A DNA stretch of 64,000 bases from Pseudobacter ginsenosidimutans (lineage in GTDB: Bacteria; Bacteroidota; Bacteroidia; Chitinophagales; Chitinophagaceae), in NCBI RefSeq assembly GCF_007970185.1, contig NZ_CP042431.1:7671342-7735341 (forward strand), in the 5' to 3' direction. This document shows, piece by piece, positions 52,370-60,805 of the stretch. Each line of letters starts with the position of its first letter. The first letter of the stretch is position 1. The notes under the pieces are model-generated. The model made no database searches. It was not told the DNA's origin and was given only the letters and a program-made list of their open reading frames with translations. Both the position numbers and the translations under genes were made by a program.

Positions 52370-52581
52370 ATGAGTACTATTCCAAAGATCGGGAAGCTCT
52401 CACACAGGTACAGCAGCTCCTGGGCCATCCGGGATATCAACCTGATAATAAACCATACAGGTGTGGTAGGATTACTCGGCTCCATTGGCACCGGCAAGTC
52501 CGCTACCGGGGGATAACCGAAGACAGACAGGGGATGATGGTCATACGAAATGAGGGAATTCTGGAAATGATCGGTGATTAG
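52370..52581 (+). pseudogene. Chimeric remnant: ABC ATPase N-terminus joined to MutS-like C-terminus
   Basis: From ATG 52370 the frame encodes 48 residues, including KIGKLSHRY, SWAIRDI and a P-loop GLLGSIGTGKSAT. These align with KIEKLSHRY, QWAIRDI and GLLGSNGAGKSTT at the start of the ABC ATPase at 23843-24763. The frame stops at 52514-52516. In the next frame, from about 52510 to the TAG at 52579, the bases encode GITEDRQGMMVIRNEGILEM, which aligns with GITNDRHGMMIIGNENIIGI and GISADRHGMMIIANEGIVDI, the C-termini of the MutS-like proteins at 20146 and 18788. Everything between is missing. It is non-functional and too diverged for a recent local duplication. Confidence 0.8.
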
Positions 52582-52871
52582 TGCTTTGATGAATATATCT
52601 AACTGAAAACAAGAAGAATGAACCACAGGAAAGCGCCAGGAGTGTATGGTTAGTTGCTGCTGAATGGGGTAAATACTGGGGAAAAGGTGCTGCGGGAGGT
52701 ATGCAGGGGGTACCAGGAACTGATGTCCGGGCCTGCTTTCCTGTACGCCGGATGTTCGTGAGTATTGTTGATTGTTGTGGGAATAGTATAGTCATAAATG
52801 GAATGTTATGGGTGCAAAACTGCACCAATCACAACATTCAATTGTCATATGTTAATACTAGTAGTACAAGA
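52582..52871. other. Non-coding region after the remnant
   Basis: 290 bases between the remnant and the stop of the T9SS cargo gene. Short open frames exist (for example from 52701) but run antisense into the cargo gene and have no recognisable motif. No terminator or further homology to the ABC/MutS cluster was seen. Confidence 0.3.
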
Positions 52872-55403
52872 TTAAGGCTGCATCACCAACTGCTTTACCA
52901 CCCGGGTCTTTCCCATCCATATCACTACCTGATAAACGCCTGCCGGCACCTGATTCAGGTTCAACGGTATTACCAGGCTGTTTGTCTGTTTTTTCATTAT
53001 TACACTTTTTACCGGCAAACCATTTATACCGGTAATCAATATGCGAATGTCACCTGCAAACCTGTTGTTCAGTTCCAGCCAGCTTTTTCCTTTTGCGGGA
53101 TTGGGGAATATCCTTACTCCATCATTCAAATTCACATCATTTCCTGAAAGCACGATCTGATCCAGGGTTCCGAAATAAATAGAAGAATTTCCATACTGTT
53201 CCTCCCTGTTACCAATAAAATGAAGGCGGCTGGCAGAGGCTTCAAACAAATTGCTGATGGAGAATTCGGGATAGCCATTCCCATAATACTTAATACCATT
53301 CGGAGTTCCGTCTTTCCGGATATTGGCGAGGAATCCATATTTCTTCCTGGTGCCGAATATTGGTTCGCCGGTAGTACCAGCCAGACAGTAAGCCGTATCT
53401 CCTCTTTCCAACAGGCTGTTGCTGTTATCCGTCAGATAAATATCCAAGGTCCTGGTCCAGGTGGGTGTGCCCCAGCGGTCAACTTTCATCAGCAGCGCAT
53501 CCCGGTTACCTGACAACGTTGCTTCCGCATAGCCAGCCACCAGGTAGTGCAGATCAGTTGTGGCCAGCAGGCTTTGTGCCGCCAGCACGGTATCGGGGCG
53601 CACAAATACACGGGCCCAGATAACATCTCCATCCAGCGTGCTTTGTGCCAGGTAAATTCCCCCTTGTCCGGTCCCATCGGTCCTTGTTGCTTCTCCTGTT
53701 ACTACCAGTCGCTGGTCCGGTGTAACACTGATCTTATTCGCTCTTGTATTGTATCGGAAGAAGGCGCGGGGTTTTCTCCAGGCTTCCGATCCATCGGTAT
53801 TCAATTTCATGATCAGGGCATTGTATTGCATCAAACCCTCGCTCTCTGCACCTGATATATAACAGCCACCATCATTCGAAGGAGCAATATCATCAACATT
53901 GAGTGTCCAGACCTGGCTGCGCCAGATCACTGTTCCATCGGGCCTCAATTTCAGTACCTGGTCGATGCTGAAGCCTGAATCGAATTCCGTCAGCAATACC
54001 AGGAAATTCCCATCAGATGATACGCAGATCCTGCCGGGACTGGAAGCCAGGTCGCTCAGCATCTTTACCCATTCAAATTCCCCGGCTGCATTTATCCTGA
54101 TGAGGCAGGCCATGTAATCATCTTCGGTTACACCTATCAGTTTTACTGTGGCAATATAGCCACCGCCAGGCAGGTTGAGAGTATGCACTATTTCCTGCGT
54201 TACGGTATTCAGTGGTACAGGTAAATTTTTCAGCGATGCTGCTGGTTGAATGGCATAAGGGAAAGGTGCATCCTGCAGTTCCCCATTCAAATTGGTTTTG
54301 ATCAGCAGTGGCGCCGCATCGGGCTGCCCCGGGAGCCTGGCCCATCCGCCGGCAAGGATGGCATCGGATGTAAGGAGCAGCGTATTGGCGGATTCATTGC
54401 TGCCGGCTGTTCCGAATGCTTTTTTCCATTGCAGTTCGCATTGCCAGTTGAATCGACTCAAAACAAGATCAGTGCCGCCTTCCAGGTCATACCAATTGGC
54501 GTTCCATCCGGAACTTGATAACACATACCATCCATTGGCATCATGCCGGATCCCCGCCATATCATCATTCATGCTGATATCAACCAGTTTGGTCCACTCA
54601 GTGGTTCCATCGGCGCGGGCTTTCAGGAACAGGAGATCAGAATTCCCCAGAAAACTGAAAACCGCTTCAGTGGCGGCAAACAGGTAACCGCCATCGGGAC
54701 TCTTGCAAAAGAACATAGGCAGGTAATACTCTCCGTTCATGAACAGTGTGGCAAATTGTTTTTCACTGCGATCACCGCTTGCAGTCACAGTGACTACTTT
54801 CAATTTTCTTTCATCAGGTGTTGTATAGGCGATCTCCAGTCCTCCGTTCTCTGCTGGTTGCAATGAATAACCGAAGAACAGGCCCTCCGCTATTTCCGTT
54901 TTCCAGATCGTTTGTCCTGATTCATTCAGGCAGAGGATATGCAGTCGTTCAGGCTTTTCTTCCATCTCTTTCACATAGGTGAGATAGAAGTTCCCATTAG
55001 CCGCAGGGAAGATCCTTACAGACCTCACCTTTTCATTGAACTGGTACTGGTATACTTTTTCCTGCTCTGCATTTGCCGACAAAATGAACACCCAGAAACC
55101 TGGCAATCCAATACTGTTGGCTGTGATCACAAATTTTCCGGTACTTGTTCTGATCAGCTTTTCAAAGGGCAGGTCTGCAAAGGCTGCAGGCATCCATTCT
55201 TTTTGCAGGATTCCATTTTTATCTGTCAGCACGAAACTATTGGCGCGTATGAATGCATAACCTTCATTACCTGCTTCTACCAGGTCTGTCAGTTGCTGCG
55301 GACGGTTGGGGACAGGATATGTTTTCCAGAATGGCTGCTGCGCCTCCGCCAGCAGACAGCAGGAAAGCAGGAAAAAGAGGCTTAAGGCTGATTTCATTTT
55401 CAT
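52872..55403 (-). CDS. T9SS type A sorted secreted protein with propeller-like repeats
   Basis: 843 residues. Signal peptide 1-21 (LSLFFLLSCCLLAEA). The body is built of repeated blades with Gly-Gly-(Y/C) and Trp signatures (DGGYLFAATE, DGGCYISGAE, GGGYIATVKL), like delta-60/propeller repeats in large extracellular proteins. The last 80 residues are a T9SS type A sorting domain: RIFPNPAKGKSWLELNN, ITGINGLPVKSV and VPAGVYQVVIWM. The protein is exported by the type IX system and displayed or released at the cell surface. No enzyme motif is visible. It stands between two glycan loci and has a 25-base dyad upstream. Confidence 0.88.
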   Translation of the reverse strand: MKMKSALSLFFLLSCCLLAEAQQPFWKTYPVPNRPQQLTDLVEAGNEGYAFIRANSFVLTDKNGILQKEWMPAAFADLPFEKLIRTSTGKFVITANSIGLPGFWVFILSANAEQEKVYQYQFNEKVRSVRIFPAANGNFYLTYVKEMEEKPERLHILCLNESGQTIWKTEIAEGLFFGYSLQPAENGGLEIAYTTPDERKLKVVTVTASGDRSEKQFATLFMNGEYYLPMFFCKSPDGGYLFAATEAVFSFLGNSDLLFLKARADGTTEWTKLVDISMNDDMAGIRHDANGWYVLSSSGWNANWYDLEGGTDLVLSRFNWQCELQWKKAFGTAGSNESANTLLLTSDAILAGGWARLPGQPDAAPLLIKTNLNGELQDAPFPYAIQPAASLKNLPVPLNTVTQEIVHTLNLPGGGYIATVKLIGVTEDDYMACLIRINAAGEFEWVKMLSDLASSPGRICVSSDGNFLVLLTEFDSGFSIDQVLKLRPDGTVIWRSQVWTLNVDDIAPSNDGGCYISGAESEGLMQYNALIMKLNTDGSEAWRKPRAFFRYNTRANKISVTPDQRLVVTGEATRTDGTGQGGIYLAQSTLDGDVIWARVFVRPDTVLAAQSLLATTDLHYLVAGYAEATLSGNRDALLMKVDRWGTPTWTRTLDIYLTDNSNSLLERGDTAYCLAGTTGEPIFGTRKKYGFLANIRKDGTPNGIKYYGNGYPEFSISNLFEASASRLHFIGNREEQYGNSSIYFGTLDQIVLSGNDVNLNDGVRIFPNPAKGKSWLELNNRFAGDIRILITGINGLPVKSVIMKKQTNSLVIPLNLNQVPAGVYQVVIWMGKTRVVKQLVMQP

Positions 55404-55412
55404 CAGATCGAT

Positions 55413-55437
55413 TTGTCAATTTGCCTCTAATTGACAA
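55413..55437. promoter_or_regulatory. 25-bp dyad upstream of the T9SS cargo gene
   Basis: TTGTCAATT (55413-55421) and AATTGACAA (55429-55437) are perfect 9-base inverted arms around a 7-base spacer, 9 bases upstream of the cargo gene ATG. It could be an operator or a 5' mRNA hairpin. Confidence 0.4.
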
Positions 55438-55611
55438 CCAGATTGATCAATTTAAAAGCCCGCAACAGCGGAACCGGGGAGGAAACCGGCTGAACCCTCC
55501 AATAATGTCGCCGGAGTATCCAATTGTTATTCGATTGTTACCGGGGCTACCCGGGTTAAACCATTGCATGAATGCCGGTTCCAATAATGGTAAACAAAAA
55601 AATATCATACC

Positions 55612-56175
55612 ATGAAAAAGATATTCATCCTCCTTGCCGCCTCTGTGGTTACACTGGCCGCAAATGCACAAAACATCACACAGGTTTCAAAAAAAGAAAT
55701 GAAACATGAAAAACACCAGGAAAAGAAAAATGAACGCAAAGAGCTGAGAAAACTGGAAGGTACTGAAGCGAGCTATCAATCGAAGGAAGCATTCCTGGAA
55801 GCTTTCCCAAATGCAACGGATGTGAACTGGAGCAGGGACAAGTTCTACGATATTGCCAGCTTCAATCTTAACGGCATCCATCAAACGGCTTACTATGATT
55901 ACAAGTCGGAGCTGGTAGGTACTGTAATTCCCAAAACCTTCAGCGATCTTCCGGCATCAGCACAAAAATGGATCGATAAAAAATATGCCGGTTATGAAAA
56001 AGGAAGAGTGATATTATTCGACGATAATGAATACAACGAAACAGACATGATGCTATATGGTCTCCAGTTCCAGGATGAAGACAATTACTTCATCGAACTG
56101 CAGAAAGGTACAAGCGATATTGTACTACAGGTAACACCGGAAGGAAACGTGTTCTATTTCACTGAAGTGAAATAA
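55612..56175 (+). CDS. Secreted PepSY-like protein
   Basis: 187 residues. Signal peptide 1-19 (IFILLAASVVTLAANA). A Lys/Glu-rich charged helix follows (about 25-50), then two PepSY-like beta-alpha units: SKEAFLEAFPNATDVNWSRD with YDIASFNLNGIHQTAYYDYK, and a second repeat from ASAQKWIDKKYAGYEKGRVI to FYFTEVK. Such small periplasmic proteins are common in Bacteroidota and their role is unknown. It is followed after 27 bases by the frameshifted small gene, with which it probably forms an operon ended by the bidirectional terminator at 56593. Confidence 0.65.
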   Translation: MKKIFILLAASVVTLAANAQNITQVSKKEMKHEKHQEKKNERKELRKLEGTEASYQSKEAFLEAFPNATDVNWSRDKFYDIASFNLNGIHQTAYYDYKSELVGTVIPKTFSDLPASAQKWIDKKYAGYEKGRVILFDDNEYNETDMMLYGLQFQDEDNYFIELQKGTSDIVLQVTPEGNVFYFTEVK

Positions 56176-56202
56176 AAAAACAAAATTCTAAAATTCTGTA
56201 AA

Positions 56203-56582
56203 ATGAAAAAGCTCATCATCATAATGCTGGCTGTGCTTGTTACAACTGCAGCTTCAGCAATGCCCGTAGCCCGCATCAGTGGCGGCCATCATGGAGGATG
56301 GCACAGACCTCCCAGAACAGTGATCGTTGGCGGAGGCTGGTACAGCCCGTGGTATGGCCCCTGGGATTCTATGGCTACCCCTGGTATCCAACTGCTCCCA
56401 CTCCGCCCAGCAGGCTGGACCTGCAGCTTTCCACCATCAGGGTCAACTATGGAGATAAGATCAAATCAGTAAGAATGGATAAAGACCTGACCAGACAGGC
56501 CAGAAGGGAAAAGATCAAAGACCTGAAAACTCAACGTGAACATGCGATCATCGATGCGAAGAAGAGTTTTTATAAGTACTGA
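56203..56582 (+). pseudogene. Small secreted protein gene interrupted by a one-base frameshift
   Basis: The frame from ATG 56203 gives a good signal peptide (KKLIIIMLAVLVTTAASA) and a Gly/His/Trp-rich segment GGHHGGWHRPPRTVIVGGGW, then goes out of frame after YSPWYGPW at about 56364. From there the natural continuation, GFYGYPWYPTAPTPPSRLDL and a basic helix ending DAKKSFYKY, lies in the frame shifted by one. Inserting one G in the GGG run at 56363-56365 restores a continuous protein of about 126 residues. It may be a true mutation, a sequencing error in the CCCCTGGG context, or, less likely, programmed frameshifting. Function unknown. Confidence 0.72.
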
Positions 56583-56592
56583 TTGATCAGAT

Positions 56593-56635
56593 AAAGAGAA
56601 AAGCAGGCATCAGAATGACGCCTGCTTTTCTCTTT
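56593..56635. terminator. Bidirectional Rho-independent terminator
   Basis: AAAGAGAAAAGCAGGC (56593-56608) and GCCTGCTTTTCTCTTT (56620-56635) form a perfect 16-bp stem with an 11-base loop. The A-rich left flank and T-rich right flank make it usable in both directions. It separates the small secreted-protein operon (plus strand) from the convergent lipoprotein gene ending at 56650. Confidence 0.85.
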
Positions 56636-56649
56636 TTTGCTTTTCATTG

Positions 56650-58371
56650 CTATCGCTGGTAATGATAATCTACCACAATACCATCGATGCTTAGTTTATT
56701 GCCGTCAACCGTTTGCTTCCTTCCTGATGGAACGCAGATGATCACTGCTGATTGCGTTGCAGGAATTTTTATAGATGCAGAACCTGAAACATTCCGTTTG
56801 ATAAAGCTGGCCGTTACTGTATTGTACAGATCGAAGCTTTTTCCTTTTTCCAATGGTATCGTTACTGTTTTACTTTCTCCATACGGATTGTAATAGAGAT
56901 AAGAAGGATAAGCATCGGCCCTGTAGAAATCAGTGGCCAGTAAATTCAATTGCAGTATGCCATCCACATCGGTCTTACGGATGATACTGCCGAAGATGCC
57001 CACATGTGCACTGCCATATACGCTGAACTGCGATACATCGGGATTCTTTCCCGGCACCCAGTTGGGGCCATCGCCCTGCGCCACCGGCGCCTTGATGCTG
57101 GCATACTGATCAAAAGTGCTGCGTTGCACGATCCCTTCATAACCGATCACGCCTTTGGTGATCTCCCTCCTGTTGTACAAGGTCTGGTGTTCAGCAGGCA
57201 TATGATCAGGGTAGAAGAGTTTTGCGGCATTGGCGGCATGCAGCATCCATTTGCCGATGGCATTGGCCCGGCTCTGATCATAACGAACCATGGGCACCAG
57301 CGGCCAGGCGGCATCGTAGGTGTTCATCAGGAACCCATAACCTCCATGGTCAACCGTACTTCCCATGATGCCTGAAATGTCCATGCCATTCCAGGTACCC
57401 ACCAGTATGCCCCAGCCTTCACGGCATTTGGGCGTGCCATCGAAACTCCAGCGGATCATTTTTTCCAGATCGAATTGTTCTCCCATCTCTGCATTCATAC
57501 GTGCCGCCATATAAGCCCCGAAAGGCATCAGCACTTCATAAGTGGGATTGGCAGGTTGTGATTGCAGCGCCTTCAGTGCACTTTTTGCTGCTTTCAGATA
57601 TTTCTCATCCCCGAATTTTTTCCAGGCGGCATACAGAACGTATGCATGACCTGCCGCCGCATCGGGTTGCGGACAGATATGCGATGTAACGGGTTTCAAT
57701 TTCGCATAATCGAAAAAAGAATAATTGTAGTTTCCATTGAGTACAGAGTCTGCCTGGTAAAATTTATCGGCAATGCTGCGCGCAAGGGTATCAAAACCCG
57801 GCGCATGCGGATATTTTTCGTTGATGGCATAGAACAATACATTCGGGTATACATCATACCACCAGTCGCGGCCATAGCCGCCGCCCAGCATCGCTACTTC
57901 CGGACAGGTATTGTTCATCATGATATTCCAGCCGGTTTCCCGGTTGAAATAATTCCTGAGCATGCCCACATAATCCAGATTGTCCTGGTTGGCTTTGTTG
58001 ATACCAACCAAAGTGCCGCCCAGTACGCCTCCCATGGTGGCGAGCGCTTCATGGAACATGCCTTTGTTATTGTTCCTTCCCTGGCGGGCATCCCCCATGG
58101 CAGTATACAATCCAACTACATCCTGTGCAAAATTCTTCCTGCTGCTGTCGATCCATACCAATGGCCAGAACTCGCCCTGGGCATTGAAATCATACACAGT
58201 GCTATCAAATTGAAGTGCCAGTTGTTCATAATCGATAATGTTCAGCGGCTGCGGAATGGCGGACATGGAATCCACTCTTGCAATATTTTTCTGTTCCACC
58301 GGTTTGCCGCCATTATCCGAGCAACCGCTTATGTATAAACCTGCCAATAAGAACCAAAGAGAATGTTTCAT
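56650..58371 (-). CDS. Lipoprotein of the GH130 locus, probable alpha-helical toroid plus beta-sandwich
   Basis: 573 residues. Lipobox LAGLYISGCSDN. The main part (about 60-450) has helical pairs typical of an (alpha/alpha)n toroid, for instance GHAYVLYAAWKKFGDEKYLK and YEVLMPFGAYMAARMNAE. It holds several Asp/Glu/His residues in conserved-looking loops (GYGRDWWYDVYPN, TVDHGGYGFLMNTYDAAW). The last 100 residues look like a C-terminal beta-sandwich (KTVTIPLEKGKSFDLYNTVT). The architecture resembles glycoside hydrolases or lyases with toroid folds, but I do not recognise the family. It is the last gene of the operon susC-susD-GH130-MFS, so a glycan-degrading role is likely but unproven. Confidence 0.6.
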   Translation of the reverse strand: MKHSLWFLLAGLYISGCSDNGGKPVEQKNIARVDSMSAIPQPLNIIDYEQLALQFDSTVYDFNAQGEFWPLVWIDSSRKNFAQDVVGLYTAMGDARQGRNNNKGMFHEALATMGGVLGGTLVGINKANQDNLDYVGMLRNYFNRETGWNIMMNNTCPEVAMLGGGYGRDWWYDVYPNVLFYAINEKYPHAPGFDTLARSIADKFYQADSVLNGNYNYSFFDYAKLKPVTSHICPQPDAAAGHAYVLYAAWKKFGDEKYLKAAKSALKALQSQPANPTYEVLMPFGAYMAARMNAEMGEQFDLEKMIRWSFDGTPKCREGWGILVGTWNGMDISGIMGSTVDHGGYGFLMNTYDAAWPLVPMVRYDQSRANAIGKWMLHAANAAKLFYPDHMPAEHQTLYNRREITKGVIGYEGIVQRSTFDQYASIKAPVAQGDGPNWVPGKNPDVSQFSVYGSAHVGIFGSIIRKTDVDGILQLNLLATDFYRADAYPSYLYYNPYGESKTVTIPLEKGKSFDLYNTVTASFIKRNVSGSASIKIPATQSAVIICVPSGRKQTVDGNKLSIDGIVVDYHYQR

Positions 58372-58398
58372 ACTTACCAGAAATTGTACGGATTAAAT

Positions 58399-59688
58399 TT
58401 ATAAAGTATGCACCGGATCCAATACAGGTGCGGTGATTTTGTCTTCTTCATGTCCATCGTTCAGTGCCTTGCTTTCTTTGATGATGCGTTTGGACACCCA
58501 GATGGAACTCAATTGCAGCACGGCAATGATGATGATGGCGTAACGCAGCGCCACTTCCGTTGAATACCCATAAGCCAGCAGCAGGAAAGTGCCTGCTCCC
58601 AGGAACCGGCCAACATACAGTCCTGCTTCATGATTGAGGATATACGCAAACTCGCTTCTCTTCTCGATCCTCGACAAAACATCTATCACATTGAACTGGA
58701 TGGGGAAATAAGCAAGGTCCATCAACGGCTTCGCCAGCAACAGGAACATCATGAAGATGATCACGCCGGTGGCATTGAAAAGTATGCCATTGGCCAGAGC
58801 AGCCAGAGCAAAGAATATCAATCCTGCTGCAAAAATCTTCACGCGATGCTGCGGCCCCGTCATTCTGCCGATCACGTACATCATCACTGCAGCAATAACA
58901 GCGCCGATGGATTGCGCGGTGCCCAGTGCCCCCTCCTTACCGAGCAGTCGCATGATCAGCATGGCAGGAGCTGTTACCAGAAAACCCTGTGCCAGTCCTT
59001 TCAGCAAAGCCAGGAAAAGCAGTCTGTACCAGAGCGGATGGAATTTGAAATAGATGAATTTCTTCTGCACGGGATTGGTGAAGTTTCCCCGGAAGCAGAC
59101 GATGGACGCGATCACCGTGATCACAAATACGAATCCGGTAATGATCAGGTATGCGCGTTGCACTTTTTCGGCCGCGCCCTGTGATTCAATGAACCAGCCA
59201 ATGGCTACGGGAATGATCACCGCAATGATGGTATAGAAAAAAGTCTCCACACCATAATAATAGTTGCGGTTACCGTCGTTGGTGATGGCCAGTGCCAGGT
59301 AATCACGATTGGCCCAGTAGAATCCGAAACTCATGCCCATAATGATTCCCGCCACGCCGATGCCGGTGAGATCGAGCTCTTTGAGGCTCATCATCACCAC
59401 CATGCTCACGGCACTCAACATCATTCCGATGGAATAGAGTTTACGGATATTGAAATATTTCAGCAGGTAACCATTCAGTAAGAAAGTGAGCGGAATACCT
59501 GTGTAGATGGTCAACTGGTAGATCACCACTTTGGTGGGATCATTGGAATTGCGCATCACATAAGCCGCTACAAAGATATCGATCACGGGCAGCACGATCG
59601 CATACACCAGGTTGGTAAGGATCAGTATCCTGAAATTGTGCGGCTGACTATTGAAATGCGCTATTTCGTTTTTCAGTTTATTGAGCAT
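58399..59688 (-). CDS. MFS transporter
   Basis: 429 residues with about twelve membrane helices. The N-terminal LVYAIVLPVIDIFVAAYVMR and the loop YFNIRKLYSIGMML between helices 2 and 3 fit the major facilitator superfamily (YqgE-like branch). No binding motif indicates the substrate. Its start lies 4 bases after the stop of GH130 and it precedes the unknown lipoprotein by 27 bases, so it most likely imports the mono- or disaccharide (for example a mannoside) that GH130 then processes in the cytoplasm (inference from context). Confidence 0.85.
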   Translation of the reverse strand: MLNKLKNEIAHFNSQPHNFRILILTNLVYAIVLPVIDIFVAAYVMRNSNDPTKVVIYQLTIYTGIPLTFLLNGYLLKYFNIRKLYSIGMMLSAVSMVVMMSLKELDLTGIGVAGIIMGMSFGFYWANRDYLALAITNDGNRNYYYGVETFFYTIIAVIIPVAIGWFIESQGAAEKVQRAYLIITGFVFVITVIASIVCFRGNFTNPVQKKFIYFKFHPLWYRLLFLALLKGLAQGFLVTAPAMLIMRLLGKEGALGTAQSIGAVIAAVMMYVIGRMTGPQHRVKIFAAGLIFFALAALANGILFNATGVIIFMMFLLLAKPLMDLAYFPIQFNVIDVLSRIEKRSEFAYILNHEAGLYVGRFLGAGTFLLLAYGYSTEVALRYAIIIIAVLQLSSIWVSKRIIKESKALNDGHEEDKITAPVLDPVHTL

Positions 59689-59692
59689 GCAC

Positions 59693-60742
59693 TTACTTTA
59701 ATAGTGATACAATCTCATGTATTGAAAAGTCGGCCGCACAAACGAATTCGTCTGCTGCGCCGTAGTAGACCGTAATGGTATCGCCATCATCCTTCACCAG
59801 ATGGCCGTTGGTGAATACAACATGACCGAAGAATCCGCTTAACTCATAAGAAGCAGTGGGAACCATAATTGGTTCTTCTGTACGCGCGATCACACGCGTG
59901 GGATCTTCAAGGTCCAGTAAGAATGCGCCCAAACAATACTGATGCTTTTCATTGGCGCCATGATAGATCTCCAGCCAGCCCTTTTCTGTTTTGATGGGAG
60001 CCGCTCCTGCCCCCACTCTTGCGCTGTCCCACATACCTGGCCGCGCTTTCACGATACAGCGGTGATCGCCCCAGTGAAGGCCATCGGGAGAAGAAGCGAT
60101 CCAGATATAATTGCCGCCAATATCCACGCTGCTCGGACGATGCAGCATGTAGAACTTACCGTTGATCCGCTCTTCAAAAATGGCAACGTCTTTGTTATGC
60201 GGTGGCAGGATCATGCCATGCGATTTGAAATGCTTCCAGTCGGTAGTGGTGCGGAGACCAACTCCAACCCCGTTCTCACTCACAGCAGTAAACGTCAGGT
60301 AGTATCTTCCATCGAGCATGGTTACCCGGCAATCTTCGATCCCGAATGCCTGTAAGATGCCTTCACCGATCAGTTTGGGGTAATGCTCAGGCTCGTAAAA
60401 ATTGATACCATCTTCACTGCACACCAGTCTCAGGTGACTGAGTGTAGTAAGATAATCGGTCCCTTTGTAGTTGATCACGCGGGCATCGGAAGCATCCAGC
60501 TCAGGATCATTTTTAGGAATTTCCATAATGCGAATGCCCGTTTCCGTTAGAATAGGAAAAGAGATGATCCCTTCCTGCTGCTGCGGCCTTTCTGCCACGC
60601 GCACGATCAGCCAGGTTTTGTTATTGTATTTGAACACGCCCGGATTCAGCAGGCAGGCCACTTCCAGGCCAGGATGACTGGGCGGGATATCGCCGGGTAC
60701 CAATAATGGATTCTGAGGGAAACGTTTTGCCAGATCTTTCAT
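59693..60742 (-). CDS. GH130-family mannoside phosphorylase or mannosidase
   Basis: 349 residues from ATG 60742; an in-frame start 45 bases upstream adds a non-conserved tail. Five-bladed propeller with LEVACLLNPGVFKYNNKTWL at the start, the GH130 motif FGIEDCRVTMLDGRYYLTFT (Asp as general acid, with an EDCR variant of the usual EDPR), and AGAAPIKTEKGWLEIYHGA. No signal peptide, so it acts in the cytoplasm. GH130 enzymes are beta-1,4-mannosyl phosphorylases or beta-1,2-mannosidases; which of these applies cannot be decided. It lies 63 bases after the SusD gene. Confidence 0.88.
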   Translation of the reverse strand: MKDLAKRFPQNPLLVPGDIPPSHPGLEVACLLNPGVFKYNNKTWLIVRVAERPQQQEGIISFPILTETGIRIMEIPKNDPELDASDARVINYKGTDYLTTLSHLRLVCSEDGINFYEPEHYPKLIGEGILQAFGIEDCRVTMLDGRYYLTFTAVSENGVGVGLRTTTDWKHFKSHGMILPPHNKDVAIFEERINGKFYMLHRPSSVDIGGNYIWIASSPDGLHWGDHRCIVKARPGMWDSARVGAGAAPIKTEKGWLEIYHGANEKHQYCLGAFLLDLEDPTRVIARTEEPIMVPTASYELSGFFGHVVFTNGHLVKDDGDTITVYYGAADEFVCAADFSIHEIVSLLK

Positions 60743-60805
60743 ACACTTGGGTTGTTCCGGCAGTTGCGGGAAGCAACTGCCGGACATTGGTTACTGATCG
60801 ACTGA

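Noticed and set aside
52701-53147. Plus-strand open frame starting in the gap after the chimeric remnant
   Set aside because: Most of it is antisense to the T9SS cargo gene and the remaining part shows no homology that I recognise.
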